The translations under genes and the position numbers were made by a program. From contig NZ_CP146612.1 of assembly GCF_037094495.1 (NCBI RefSeq), positions 62,001-126,000 on the forward strand: a stretch of 64,000 bases of DNA, written 5' to 3'. The DNA is from Dehalogenimonas sp. W. GTDB taxonomy: Bacteria; Chloroflexota; Dehalococcoidia; Dehalococcoidales; Dehalococcoidaceae. Shown here piece by piece: positions 1 through 7,638 of the stretch (position 1 is the stretch's first letter; every line of letters begins with the position of its first letter). The notes beneath the pieces are model-generated. The model was not told where the DNA came from, searched no databases, and worked only from the letters and a program-made list of their open reading frames with translations.

Positions 1-1
1 A

Positions 2-343
2 GATGGGGTGATTTTTGACCTGATTCCGGAGGTGGCCGCCCGTTATCTGACTGACAGAAAGTCGGCCGGCTGCCATGAAGTCTGGAAGTTTAACTACCGC
101 CCCCAACATGTTAAACCCGGCGAACGGTTAAGAATCCAGACTCAGGCAGCCTTCCGCCTGGTTTGGACCATGAACGACTGGCAAACCGTCAATCAGGACG
201 ACGCAGTTGCAACCGCAGTAGGTATATATTATGTTGACTTAATAGCCGTCAATGATTCGGTGAGCCCGATTCGGTTCACTTTTTACTGGACGGCTAGTGA
301 ACATTGGGAAGGCCGGGATTTTGAAGTGGCGATATCAAGTTAA
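2..343 (+). CDS. GH15-type glucoamylase / glycosyl hydrolase, C-terminal fragment
   Basis: The frame is open to the left edge, so this is the last ~113 codons of a longer gene. The tail resembles the C-terminal end of bacterial glycoside hydrolase family 15 (glucan 1,4-alpha-glucosidase) proteins: FRLVWTMNDWQTV, then a GIYYVDL segment and RFTFYWTASEHWEGRDFEV, a beta-sandwich-like pattern. The catalytic (alpha/alpha)6 domain would lie upstream of the window. It ends 16 nt before gnd and is followed by glucose dehydrogenase, so an enzyme releasing glucose from alpha-glucan fits the context. The family call rests on pattern recall of the tail only. Confidence 0.6.
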   Translation, partial: DGVIFDLIPEVAARYLTDRKSAGCHEVWKFNYRPQHVKPGERLRIQTQAAFRLVWTMNDWQTVNQDDAVATAVGIYYVDLIAVNDSVSPIRFTFYWTASEHWEGRDFEVAISS

Positions 344-359
344 TTAAAGGAGCAAGTCT

Positions 360-1271
360 ATGAAAATCGGTATCATTGGGCTGGGTAAGATGGGTGGTAA
401 TATAACCCGGCGTCTTATCAGAGCAGGGCACGAAGTGGTAGCCTGGGATCCGGTCATCGAAGCAGTGACGGCCGTCGGCAATGAAGGGGCGCAGGTCGCT
501 TCATCGGTGGAAGATATGGTTTCCAAACTAGCCGCACCCCGGGCAGTCTGGGTGATGGTACCCTCCGGACAGCCGACTGAAGAAACCCTGAATAAACTGG
601 CACAATTGCTGACAGCCGGTGATACTGTCATTGACGGCGGTAACTCCAATTATAAAGACAGCATGCGCCGCGCCGGCAAGCTGGCCCAGAAGGGTATTGC
701 ATTATTGGATACCGGGACCAGCGGCGGTGTCTGGGGATTGAATGAGGGCTACTGCCTGATGGTCGGCGGCACCTCAGAGGCCTTCAAAGCACTGGAGCCG
801 ATATTTCAAGCCCTGGCGCCCTCTCAAGAGCATGGCTATGCCCATGTCGGAGCATCGGGTGCCGGGCATTTTGTTAAAATGGTTCACAACGGTATTGAAT
901 ACGGCCTGATGCAAGCCTATGCAGAAGGCTTTGAGCTGATGAAGGCCAAAGACGATTTTGGGCTGGATATGGCTCAAATAGCCGAGTTATGGCGCTATGG
1001 CAGTGTCGTACGCTCCTGGCTGTTGGACCTGGGCGCGGCCGCCCTTAAAGACAATCCGGAACTGGACAACCTGGCATCCTGGGTGGCTGATTCCGGCGAA
1101 GGCCGCTGGACGGTGACAGAAGCCGTCGATCTGGGAGTGCCTTTGCCGGTAATTACGCTGGCACTCCAGTCACGTTTCCGTTCCCGTCAGGAGCAACCAT
1201 TTTCCGGCAAACTGCTGGCAGCTCTCAGACAGCAATTCGGCGGCCATGCGGTCAGGGAAGCCAAACCATAA
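360..1271 (+). CDS. gnd: 6-phosphogluconate dehydrogenase (decarboxylating), short NAD-type
   Basis: Oxidatively decarboxylates 6-phosphogluconate to ribulose 5-phosphate. The protein is 303 aa, the length of the short (GndA/YqeC-like) class rather than the ~470 aa E. coli class. The N-terminal Rossmann motif GLGKMGGN (residues 7-14) is followed by the substrate-site segment DTGTSGGVWGLNEGY (about 117-131) and the catalytic-helix region GHFVKMVHNGIEYG (about 169-182, with Lys and Asn). An AAAGGAG ribosome site lies 7-8 nt before the ATG. It sits between the glucoamylase fragment and glucose dehydrogenase, as an oxidative glucose module. The cofactor preference is inferred from the class. Confidence 0.93.
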   Translation: MKIGIIGLGKMGGNITRRLIRAGHEVVAWDPVIEAVTAVGNEGAQVASSVEDMVSKLAAPRAVWVMVPSGQPTEETLNKLAQLLTAGDTVIDGGNSNYKDSMRRAGKLAQKGIALLDTGTSGGVWGLNEGYCLMVGGTSEAFKALEPIFQALAPSQEHGYAHVGASGAGHFVKMVHNGIEYGLMQAYAEGFELMKAKDDFGLDMAQIAELWRYGSVVRSWLLDLGAAALKDNPELDNLASWVADSGEGRWTVTEAVDLGVPLPVITLALQSRFRSRQEQPFSGKLLAALRQQFGGHAVREAKP

Positions 1272-1306
1272 GACTTCTATAAGGCAGTAATTAAGGAGGC
1301 TGGTAC

Positions 1307-2440
1307 ATGATAGGGATAGGCATGATCCGGGGAGAAAGCGGAGTAACCGAATTCAAGCTCCCCAAGCCGCGTATTAAGGCAGATGACGAAGTGCTTATCA
1401 AGGTCCGGGAAGTCGGACTTGACGGTACTGATTTCGGTATATTAGCCAAGGGGGCGCCTGACATTGCCCCCGGCGCCGACAGCATGGTGCTGGGTCATGA
1501 AATGACCGGCTTCGTTGAAGAAATCGGTTCTGCAGTCACTACGGTTAAACCCGGGGACCTGGTCACAGTAACCGTCCGTCGCGGCTGCGGCATTTGCCAC
1601 CCCTGTCTGGAAAACCAGAGCGACATGTGCATGACCGGTCTTTACACCGAACGCGGCATCCATAAATTGGATGGTTTTTTGACCGAATTCGTGGTGGATA
1701 AAGAGCAGTATGTGGTTAAAGTCCCTGGTGATTGCACCGACATGGCAGTACTTTCAGAACCACTGTCAATTGTGGCTAAGGGTATTGAGCAGATCCGGCT
1801 GATACAGAGCCGGATGCCCTGGAACTGCGCCCATCCGGATCACAGCTTCAGCTCGCCCATGTGGGGCGGCTGTAAGATTGCCATGGTTATCGGCGCCGGG
1901 CCACTTGGGCTGATGGCTGCGGCCCAGCTTCGGTTAGCCGAAGCGACGGTTATCGTCACCGATATCGTTCCCGAAAATCACCCCAAAGCCAGGTTGGCCG
2001 GTTATCTGGAAGCACAGTATATCAACGTCAAAGGACTGAACGCCGCGCAAATCATGAACCATGATGCCATTCGGGGCGAACGTTTGGACGTTATTATTGA
2101 GGCTTCGGGTGCCTCTAATTTCGCGCTGGAACTGGTTAACTACATGTCCCGCAGCAGCATCTATGTCATGACCGGCATCCCGCAGCAAGAGCAAATGGTC
2201 TGCGTTGACGCAGCTTCCATTCTTCGTCAAATCGTACGTTTCAATCAGGTAATTGTCGGCAGCGTTAATTCCAATCGCCACCACTTTGAGTCAATAATGC
2301 AGATCATCCCTGAGATAAAACGACGCTTTCCGGAACTGCGCGACCGGGTGCTGACCGACCGATATCCGCTGAGCGAATATCGGCGCGCCTTCACAGAAAA
2401 ATCATCCGAGGGTATCAAGACCGTCATTGACCTAGCCTGA
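1307..2440 (+). CDS. glucose 1-dehydrogenase-like zinc alcohol dehydrogenase (MDR family)
   Basis: Medium-chain dehydrogenase of 377 aa, most like the archaeal-type glucose 1-dehydrogenases that oxidise glucose to gluconolactone with NAD(P). Visible are a VGLDGTDFGI substrate/zinc segment, GHEMTGFVEEIG (catalytic-zinc His-Glu), a structural-zinc cysteine set CGICHPCLENQSDMC (about 91-105), and the nucleotide fold GAGPLGLMAA (about 196-205) followed by an acidic strand end. An AAGGAGG ribosome site precedes the ATG, and the gap after gnd is 35 nt, so they are probably co-transcribed. The exact sugar substrate is inferred from family resemblance and neighbours. Confidence 0.8.
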   Translation: MIGIGMIRGESGVTEFKLPKPRIKADDEVLIKVREVGLDGTDFGILAKGAPDIAPGADSMVLGHEMTGFVEEIGSAVTTVKPGDLVTVTVRRGCGICHPCLENQSDMCMTGLYTERGIHKLDGFLTEFVVDKEQYVVKVPGDCTDMAVLSEPLSIVAKGIEQIRLIQSRMPWNCAHPDHSFSSPMWGGCKIAMVIGAGPLGLMAAAQLRLAEATVIVTDIVPENHPKARLAGYLEAQYINVKGLNAAQIMNHDAIRGERLDVIIEASGASNFALELVNYMSRSSIYVMTGIPQQEQMVCVDAASILRQIVRFNQVIVGSVNSNRHHFESIMQIIPEIKRRFPELRDRVLTDRYPLSEYRRAFTEKSSEGIKTVIDLA

Positions 2441-2475
2441 GGCAATTACCGAATCATATTAAATACACAAAATGA

Positions 2476-2943
2476 TTATTCTAATTCCGGGTCGGGTTCC
2501 GCTTCACAGCGGCGTTCGATAAGCTCCCACCGGACCATGCCGTCTTCTATCAGCTGGCGGATGCGCTTCTGAGCCGGGGTCAGCTGTGGGTTCTGACCAC
2601 TCTTGATCTCCATGATAACGATTTCCCGAGGGTCTCCGGCAGCCAGACCGGGGAAAACCACCAGGTCAATGGGGCTACCGATAAAGCGCGCCTCGGTTGG
2701 GTCATACCGGAATTCCGGCAAGTAAGGAGCCATTTGCTCGGTAAAACGACCGCCCAGAACCGCTCGGCTCTGGTTGACCGCCTGCTTTGATACCCGGGAG
2801 ACTTCGGATTGCCAATATTCCTGCTCCTGTCGCTGCCAGTCCCGAAACCGGACCTCAAACCGCCATTTGATGAGATAGTAGTTGACGGTGATTATCAAAA
2901 AGGCCGCCACTGTTGCCAAAACAATAATCAGCGGCGTGTCCAC
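2476..2943 (-). CDS. COG4741-like membrane-anchored endonuclease (Holliday junction resolvase-related)
   Basis: 155 aa. It starts with one hydrophobic helix (residues 4-25) and a charged, Gln/Arg-rich coiled segment. A small domain follows with SPIDLVVFPGL ... EIVIMEIKSG (about 90-117), which fits a PD-(D/E)xK nuclease core (Asp, then Glu-x-Lys). This layout matches the predicted endonucleases distantly related to archaeal Holliday junction resolvases. The GTG start overlaps the pyrE stop by one base (TAGTG), so translation is probably coupled as the last gene of lepB-pyrE. The biological role is unknown. Confidence 0.72.
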   Translation of the reverse strand: MDTPLIIVLATVAAFLIITVNYYLIKWRFEVRFRDWQRQEQEYWQSEVSRVSKQAVNQSRAVLGGRFTEQMAPYLPEFRYDPTEARFIGSPIDLVVFPGLAAGDPREIVIMEIKSGQNPQLTPAQKRIRQLIEDGMVRWELIERRCEAEPDPELE

Positions 2944-3521
2944 TAACTACTCCCTGGTTTGGTGAGAGGTTCGCCGGCTTGACACAACGGACATTTTTCC
3001 GGCGGGTAAGCCGGAGTCGCCGCCTTCAGACAGGCAAAAAGCGGAATACCGCCAAAGACCAACGGTTTTTCGGAGCGGTCTACCAGAATACCGATGCCCC
3101 GAACGTCGGCTTGATGACGGTTAAGAGCCTCAATTACTTCACGGGTACTCTTGCCGGTGGTCAGCACATCATCAACAATCAAGACACGCTGACCGGGATC
3201 AATCCTAAAACCGCGACGAAACTGACGTTCCCCGGATTCAACTTTTTCAGCAAAGGCAGCCGGCAGTCCCATCTGACGGGCGACTTCAAAAGCCAGAATG
3301 ATACCACCGGTGGTCGGGCCGACCACCAGTGCAATCCCTTGGTCACGGAATTGGTCGGCAATCAGACCGCAAAGCGGTACCGCAGCTGCAGGATTTTCAA
3401 TAATCCGGAATTTCTCCCAATAGACCGGGGAGTGCAGTCCGGAGGTCAGCTTGAAATGCCCGTTGAGCACCGCCCCGGATTTAATAAACAACTCTTCAAC
3501 ATTATTTATTTTTTTGTCCAT
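2943..3521 (-). CDS. pyrE: orotate phosphoribosyltransferase
   Basis: Converts orotate and PRPP to OMP in de novo pyrimidine synthesis. The PRPP-binding loop VLIVDDVLTTGKST is clear, as is the N-terminal SGAVLNGHFKLTSGLHS region; the protein is 192 aa. I chose the ATG at 3521 rather than one 24 nt upstream because it overlaps the lepB stop as TGATG, a typical coupled junction, and the family starts here. It lies 18 kb from the pyrR-pyrK operon and is transcribed with signal peptidase, so it is outside the visible PyrR attenuator. Confidence 0.94.
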   Translation of the reverse strand: MDKKINNVEELFIKSGAVLNGHFKLTSGLHSPVYWEKFRIIENPAAAVPLCGLIADQFRDQGIALVVGPTTGGIILAFEVARQMGLPAAFAEKVESGERQFRRGFRIDPGQRVLIVDDVLTTGKSTREVIEALNRHQADVRGIGILVDRSEKPLVFGGIPLFACLKAATPAYPPEKCPLCQAGEPLTKPGSS

Positions 3522-4108
3522 CAGGCCTTGTCCCTTCCCGGCCAAAGGAGCAACGGCAACAGCAAAGCTCCGGCACCGACATCTTCAAATGTGTGATTCG
3601 GCGCTCCCCCGAAGCTGCCCAGCGGCCAGAAAACTATCCAGGCTTTGCCATGAATATCATCCCGCTTGATCGTCCAACCTTGTGATGAATCCAGACTAAC
3701 CGGACGGTTATCGCCCCGAACGTAGTATTCACCCGCCGGCACGGTTATCAGCGCGAGAGTCTTACTGTCCCGATTGACAATGTATGGTTCATCAAGTAAT
3801 TGGTCGTTAATATAAATATATCCATCAATGACCTCCACTGTTTCCCCGGGCATGCCGATAATGCGCTTAATAAATTCCCGGCCGTCATTATACGGAGAAG
3901 GAAAAACAATGATGTCGCCGCGTTCCGGTTCACCGAAGGTATAAGCCACCTTACTGACCAGCAACCGGTCAGCATCGTTCATATTGGGCGCCATACTGCT
4001 ACCATCAACGATTGAGTTTTGTAAGGTGAACTGGAACAGGATAAAAATCGCCAGTGCGCCGACCAGAATGTAGGCGAGTTCTATTAGTGCGGCTTTAACT
4101 GCTTTCAA
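3521..4108 (-). CDS. lepB: signal peptidase I
   Basis: Membrane serine protease that removes signal peptides from exported proteins. One N-terminal transmembrane helix is followed by the catalytic Ser motif DGSSMAPNM and the catalytic Lys motif REFIKRIIGMPGE, then the GEYYVRGDNRPVSLDSSQGW box E region. I placed the start at a TTG (4108), with AAGGAG 5 nt upstream and a TATAAT box beyond it. The open frame continues 21 codons further up but would run through that promoter. The length from the TTG is 195 aa. It heads a lepB-pyrE-endonuclease operon divergent from the HtrA-like gene. Confidence 0.93.
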   Translation of the reverse strand: MKAVKAALIELAYILVGALAIFILFQFTLQNSIVDGSSMAPNMNDADRLLVSKVAYTFGEPERGDIIVFPSPYNDGREFIKRIIGMPGETVEVIDGYIYINDQLLDEPYIVNRDSKTLALITVPAGEYYVRGDNRPVSLDSSQGWTIKRDDIHGKAWIVFWPLGSFGGAPNHTFEDVGAGALLLPLLLWPGRDKA

Positions 4109-4122
4109 AATTACTCCTTGAA

Positions 4123-4138
4123 CGGAGGTATTATAACA
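4123..4138 (-). promoter_or_regulatory. lepB promoter, extended -10
   Basis: Minus-strand TGT-TATAAT (4138-4130), an extended -10 with no good -35. The expected start near 4123 gives a ~15 nt leader that still contains the AAGGAG site. It lies back to back with the HtrA promoter. Confidence 0.6.
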
Positions 4139-4157
4139 AACTCTTTTTAGATTTACA

Positions 4158-4186
4158 TTGACACGAACCAAAGACAGTCATAGAAT
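4158..4186 (+). promoter_or_regulatory. sigma70-type promoter of the HtrA-like gene
   Basis: TTGACA (4158-4163), 17-nt spacer, TAGAAT (4181-4186). A perfect -35 and a five-of-six -10. Its position shows that the open frame starting at 4158 cannot be the real protein start. Confidence 0.75.
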
Positions 4187-4244
4187 GGCTAATATTGCAT
4201 TGTATGGGCTCGATAGTCCAAAACTGGGTCAGGAGGCGAAACGT

Positions 4245-5384
4245 ATGAGTACCGGATTTCGGAATTTTATGATTGCGGCCTTAGTTGTTTTACTGGGTTT
4301 GAGCGGATTCAGCAGTTATACGGCAACCCAGACGAGGTCTGATTTACAAGACGCTCAAGATGACATTACCAGCCTGACTAGTCAGTTATCCACAGCGCAA
4401 TCAACCATTAACAGCCTTCAGAACCAAGTCGGCGAGAACAACGAAGATATCGCCTCTATCATCGCCAGAAACAACGCTGTAGAGACAGCAGCGGCGAAGG
4501 CCCTGCCTTCTATGGTTTATATTGAAACACCCTATGGATCAGGTTCGGGGGTTATAATGGACGCCGTCAACGGCTACATCCTTACCAACAAGCACGTCGT
4601 GGAAGGCGCGACAGAGGCGAGAGTGATAACTCAAGACCGTAAAATCTATGACGTCGTGAACATCTGGCAGGATTCTTTGATGGATCTGGCAGTTGTTGAG
4701 ATAGATGCCAATGGTCTGACCGCGGCCGAATTTGGAAACACATCAAACTTGAGGGTCGGGGATACGATTGTAGCCTTAGGCAACCCCCTGGGGTACTCGC
4801 CTGCTGATTACGGCAGTACCGTCACCGCAGGTATCGTCAGCAATTTATTGAGTTACTGGTATTTTTCGGCTGATTACTGGTACCCGGACCTCATCCAATA
4901 TGACGTTTTTATCACCAATGGCAACAGCGGCGGGCCGCTGATAAACCTTGACGGCGAAGTCATCGGCATCAATAGTCTAGGGGAAGAGGCCGGCATTAAT
5001 TATGCCATCAACGTTGCCACTGCTGAACGCGTCTATAACAACCTGATCACTTCACACCAGAGCATTCATCCATATTTAGGTGTTGATGTCTGGGACTACG
5101 AACAACCAGTCCCCGGTGACCCCTTTGCAACCCAACTGCTGGGTGCAGAAGTGTTTGATGTTGTCATTGGGTCACCAGCGGATGGCATCGGGCTTGAAAT
5201 TGGAGACGTCATTCTCAGTGCCAACGGACAAACCATCGGACTGTCAATTGAATTTATACGGTTACTGTGGCGATTGAACGTGGGCGATACATTAACGCTG
5301 ACGGGCCAACGCGACACAACGGAATTAAACTTAACGGTTGTCCTGGGAGAGAGACCGGCTACTGCTGAACCGTATATATTCTAG
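4245..5384 (+). CDS. HtrA/DegP-like trypsin-type serine protease with PDZ domain
   Basis: Membrane-anchored envelope protease, 379 aa. An N-terminal helix (about 9-24) is followed by a coiled coil (32-80), the protease domain with catalytic His117 (TNKHVV), Asp147 (LMDLAVV) and Ser228 (TNGNSGGPL), and one C-terminal PDZ (GSPADGIGLEIGDVILSANGQ). The start is fixed by AGGAGG at 4231-4236, 8 nt before the ATG. A consensus promoter lies upstream and a strong bidirectional terminator downstream, so the gene is monocistronic. It probably degrades or senses misfolded exported proteins; the substrate cannot be told from sequence. Confidence 0.9.
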   Translation: MSTGFRNFMIAALVVLLGLSGFSSYTATQTRSDLQDAQDDITSLTSQLSTAQSTINSLQNQVGENNEDIASIIARNNAVETAAAKALPSMVYIETPYGSGSGVIMDAVNGYILTNKHVVEGATEARVITQDRKIYDVVNIWQDSLMDLAVVEIDANGLTAAEFGNTSNLRVGDTIVALGNPLGYSPADYGSTVTAGIVSNLLSYWYFSADYWYPDLIQYDVFITNGNSGGPLINLDGEVIGINSLGEEAGINYAINVATAERVYNNLITSHQSIHPYLGVDVWDYEQPVPGDPFATQLLGAEVFDVVIGSPADGIGLEIGDVILSANGQTIGLSIEFIRLLWRLNVGDTLTLTGQRDTTELNLTVVLGERPATAEPYIF

Positions 5385-5401
5385 TTCCGAGTGTTTATAA
5401 A

Positions 5402-5436
5402 GAAGGCCGCGGGATTCACCGGCGGCCTTCTTTGTT
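5402..5436. terminator. bidirectional intrinsic terminator
   Basis: Stem GAAGGCCGC (5402-5410) with GCGGCCTTC (5422-5430), then a T-rich run; the minus strand also ends in TTCTTT. It lies between the convergent HtrA and TauE genes. Confidence 0.85.
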
Positions 5437-5444
5437 TGGGTAGC

Positions 5445-6281
5445 CTAAAAGATTTTCATAACTGTCAACACCCCCAGTATGGCCAGAAACCAGGGCAGGA
5501 TGAAAGACACCTTCTCTCGTTCAATTTTCCGGGCTAAAATAATGCCTGCCTGGGCGCCGATAATCACCCCCGGTATGGCAAACAAGGCAATCCGCACGAT
5601 GGTATCAATGTCGCTGGAAGAAGCGGTGGAAAAATAAGAAATATTAAAAATGGAAGCCGTCAGCGCCGTGACGGCAATAACAAAAACCGAAGTGCCCGCC
5701 GCCAGCGCAGGTCCCATACCCAGCTTCTTCACAAAATTATAGCCGTTGAGTTCCCCTAACCCGGCAGACACCAAACCGACCATCAAACCACCGAAAGAAC
5801 TGCTGATAAAAAGCCATGGATTCTGCCTAAAATCCCGCCAATAGTCATACCGAAGGCGTCTGATAGCCTCAGGGCTATCATGCGGATGCAAAGGCGTATT
5901 GGAAGGGGTGATGCCGCTTTCTTTGTGCAGGAAGGCTGCGGCCAATAAAAATAATAGCAGAGCCAGCCCAAATTCCAATACCTGCCCGGGTAAGTTTTTA
6001 CCAATAAGCGCACCGACAATAGCAAATAATGTCGTCAGCGGCAAAATACGGGAGCCCAAATGGAAATTAACCATACCTTTCTTGGCAAACCCGATGAATC
6101 CGCTGCTGAAACCGGCAACTTCAATTAAAATACCCAACGCTATGGCGATATCAATGCGCAATGACAACGCAATGGCGAAAAATGGAGAAAAAAGCACCGC
6201 ACCGCCGACACCGAAAAACATAGCGATGGCGGCAATCGCGACTGCCACTGGAAACATGAACCAATAAGAAAATATTTCCAT
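5445..6281 (-). CDS. TauE/SafE-family (DUF81) membrane permease
   Basis: 278 aa polytopic membrane protein with about eight hydrophobic segments. The internal repeat is typical of the family: an N-terminal FFGVGGAVLFSPFFAIAL block and a second-half GGLMVGLVSAGLGELNGY block. Characterised members export sulfite, sulfoacetate or related organosulfur anions, but substrate cannot be read from sequence. A 45-residue hydrophilic loop (about 122-160) separates the halves. It begins directly after the GIY-YIG/DUF123 gene, so the two may be co-transcribed. A second, shorter TauE-like permease is divergent at 6785. Confidence 0.85.
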   Translation of the reverse strand: MEIFSYWFMFPVAVAIAAIAMFFGVGGAVLFSPFFAIALSLRIDIAIALGILIEVAGFSSGFIGFAKKGMVNFHLGSRILPLTTLFAIVGALIGKNLPGQVLEFGLALLLFLLAAAFLHKESGITPSNTPLHPHDSPEAIRRLRYDYWRDFRQNPWLFISSSFGGLMVGLVSAGLGELNGYNFVKKLGMGPALAAGTSVFVIAVTALTASIFNISYFSTASSSDIDTIVRIALFAIPGVIIGAQAGIILARKIEREKVSFILPWFLAILGVLTVMKIF

Positions 6282-6707
6282 TTATACCAGTTTATATATG
6301 ATGGCCTGTTCAGGCAAACCAGCTTGTACGCAGGCCAATTTGACCGAGGCCAGTAACGCCCCCTGTGATGCCCCCCGGTATAAATGTGACCGACAGCAGC
6401 AGTCGGAACAGCCGAAGCCCGGCACCGGCGTCAAATCAGGGAGGCCACGCGCCACCTCGCATTCGTGCCGCTTTTCTGCTGCCGCCGAAACCACGCCGAT
6501 CACCGTTCCGTACTCCAGCAAATAATCAACATGCCAGTGTTTGTGTTTGAAAGTAGAAAGATGCCTCTTTATCCGGGCTTCTAGCCCGTTCATCGCTGAA
6601 CCGACGTAGGCGTAGTATCCAGCATCCATTTGAAACACCTTACGGCGAGTCTGAACGATAACCGCACTCGGCAACTTAATCAGCAGAACATATATACCTT
6701 TTTTCAT
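6282..6707 (-). CDS. DUF123 / GIY-YIG fold nuclease-like protein
   Basis: 141 aa from the chosen ATG. The N-terminus has GIYVLLIKL and, after ~25 residues, YYAYVGSAMNGLEARIKRHL, the GIY-YIG-like pattern of DUF123. HWHVDYLLE follows, then a Cys cluster (CSDCCCRSHLYRG) that may hold a metal. The track frame extends 21 codons further up, but those codons run through a TATAAT box; starting at 6707 leaves only a ~9 nt leader. DUF123 function is not established; a structure-specific nuclease role is inference. Confidence 0.78.
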   Translation of the reverse strand: MKKGIYVLLIKLPSAVIVQTRRKVFQMDAGYYAYVGSAMNGLEARIKRHLSTFKHKHWHVDYLLEYGTVIGVVSAAAEKRHECEVARGLPDLTPVPGFGCSDCCCRSHLYRGASQGALLASVKLACVQAGLPEQAIIYKLV

Positions 6708-6722
6708 AATCAGATAAACTTG

Positions 6723-6728
6723 ATTATA
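6723..6728 (-). promoter_or_regulatory. -10 box of the DUF123 gene
   Basis: Minus-strand TATAAT at 6728-6723, 15 nt before the ATG at 6707. No convincing -35 is visible. Confidence 0.45.
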
Positions 6729-6745
6729 GCAACAGCCGAGCCATT

Positions 6746-6774
6746 TTGACATCGTGCGTCGTTTAATCAATAAT
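6746..6774 (+). promoter_or_regulatory. promoter of the second TauE-like gene, near-leaderless
   Basis: TTGACA (6746-6751), 17-nt spacer, AATAAT (6769-6774). Only 10 nt separate the -10 from the ATG at 6785, with no room for a ribosome site. Confidence 0.65.
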
Positions 6775-6784
6775 CGTCCATTCT

Positions 6785-7510
6785 ATGGAAATATCGCTGA
6801 TAATACTGATCATTATAGCCGCGCTGGCGGCTTCTACGGTTGCGGCGGTCGCCGGCTTTGGCGGAGCAATAATCATGCTGCCGGTGCTGGTACTGGCTTT
6901 CGGGGTCCAGGATGCCATCCCCATCCTGACCATATCCCAGCTCATGGGCAACCTGTGGCGGGTTATCCTGAACCGGACCGAGTTAGACTGGGCGGTAGTC
7001 CGCCGTTTCGCTCTGGGGGCAATACCTGCCGCCACCATCGGCGGAATAATATTTGCCACCGCTCCGGCAACAGCTTTGACACGGGTACTGGGAATATTCC
7101 TATTGTTGATCATCGTGTACCGTCATACCAACTGGGGCAAAAACCAGCGCATGAACTTGAAAGGATTCCTGCCGTTGGGTGCTGCCGGCGGTTTGATGTC
7201 GGCTATAATGGGCGTTGTCGGTCCGGTAGCGGCGCCATTCTTCCTGGCATACGGGTTGGTCAAAGGTGCCTATATCGGCACTGAAGCTATGACCACCGTT
7301 GTCATGCATATTACCAAGCTGGGTGTTTACGGTGGATACAACCTGTTGAGCCTGAATACGGTGCTGATTGGACTGAGCATCGGCGCAGTAATGTTCCTAG
7401 GCACTTTTCTGGGCAAACAGCTGCTGGACAGGGTCTCAGACAGGGTTTTCCCCTATATCATTGAGGGTGTGCTATTGATTTCAGGCATTCTGTTCATAGT
7501 CGGGGGCTAG
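6785..7510 (+). CDS. TauE/SafE-family (DUF81) membrane permease, short form
   Basis: 241 aa, strongly hydrophobic, with the glycine-rich first-half motif AAVAGFGGAIIMLPVLVLAFG and a second-half motif GAAGGLMSAIMGVVGPVAAPFFLAYG, both family hallmarks. It is more compact than the 278 aa homologue at 5445, having no large central loop, so it is a paralogue of a different subgroup rather than a recent copy. It has its own consensus promoter and appears leaderless. The transported anion is unknown. Confidence 0.84.
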   Translation: MEISLIILIIIAALAASTVAAVAGFGGAIIMLPVLVLAFGVQDAIPILTISQLMGNLWRVILNRTELDWAVVRRFALGAIPAATIGGIIFATAPATALTRVLGIFLLLIIVYRHTNWGKNQRMNLKGFLPLGAAGGLMSAIMGVVGPVAAPFFLAYGLVKGAYIGTEAMTTVVMHITKLGVYGGYNLLSLNTVLIGLSIGAVMFLGTFLGKQLLDRVSDRVFPYIIEGVLLISGILFIVGG

Positions 7511-7521
7511 CCCCCGACTAT
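7496..7521. terminator. 26-bp perfect palindrome spanning the TauE stop codon
   Basis: ATAGTCGGGGGCT followed by its exact complement, centred inside the TAG stop. It would form a very GC-rich hairpin but lacks a T-run, so termination or 3'-end protection is a guess. Confidence 0.5.
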
Positions 7522-7638
7522 TCCTTCACCGCTTCTTTATACCCGAACGCGAGCACCTGTATTACAAATAATTTTTATCCCCTATCCCCGTCATTCATCC
7601 GCCGTTATATATGGTGAAACTATTTAACAAGGAGAATT

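Noticed and set aside
3522-3545. Longer pyrE start 24 nt upstream
   Set aside because: The ATG at 3521 makes a one-base TGATG overlap with lepB and matches the usual OPRTase N-terminus.
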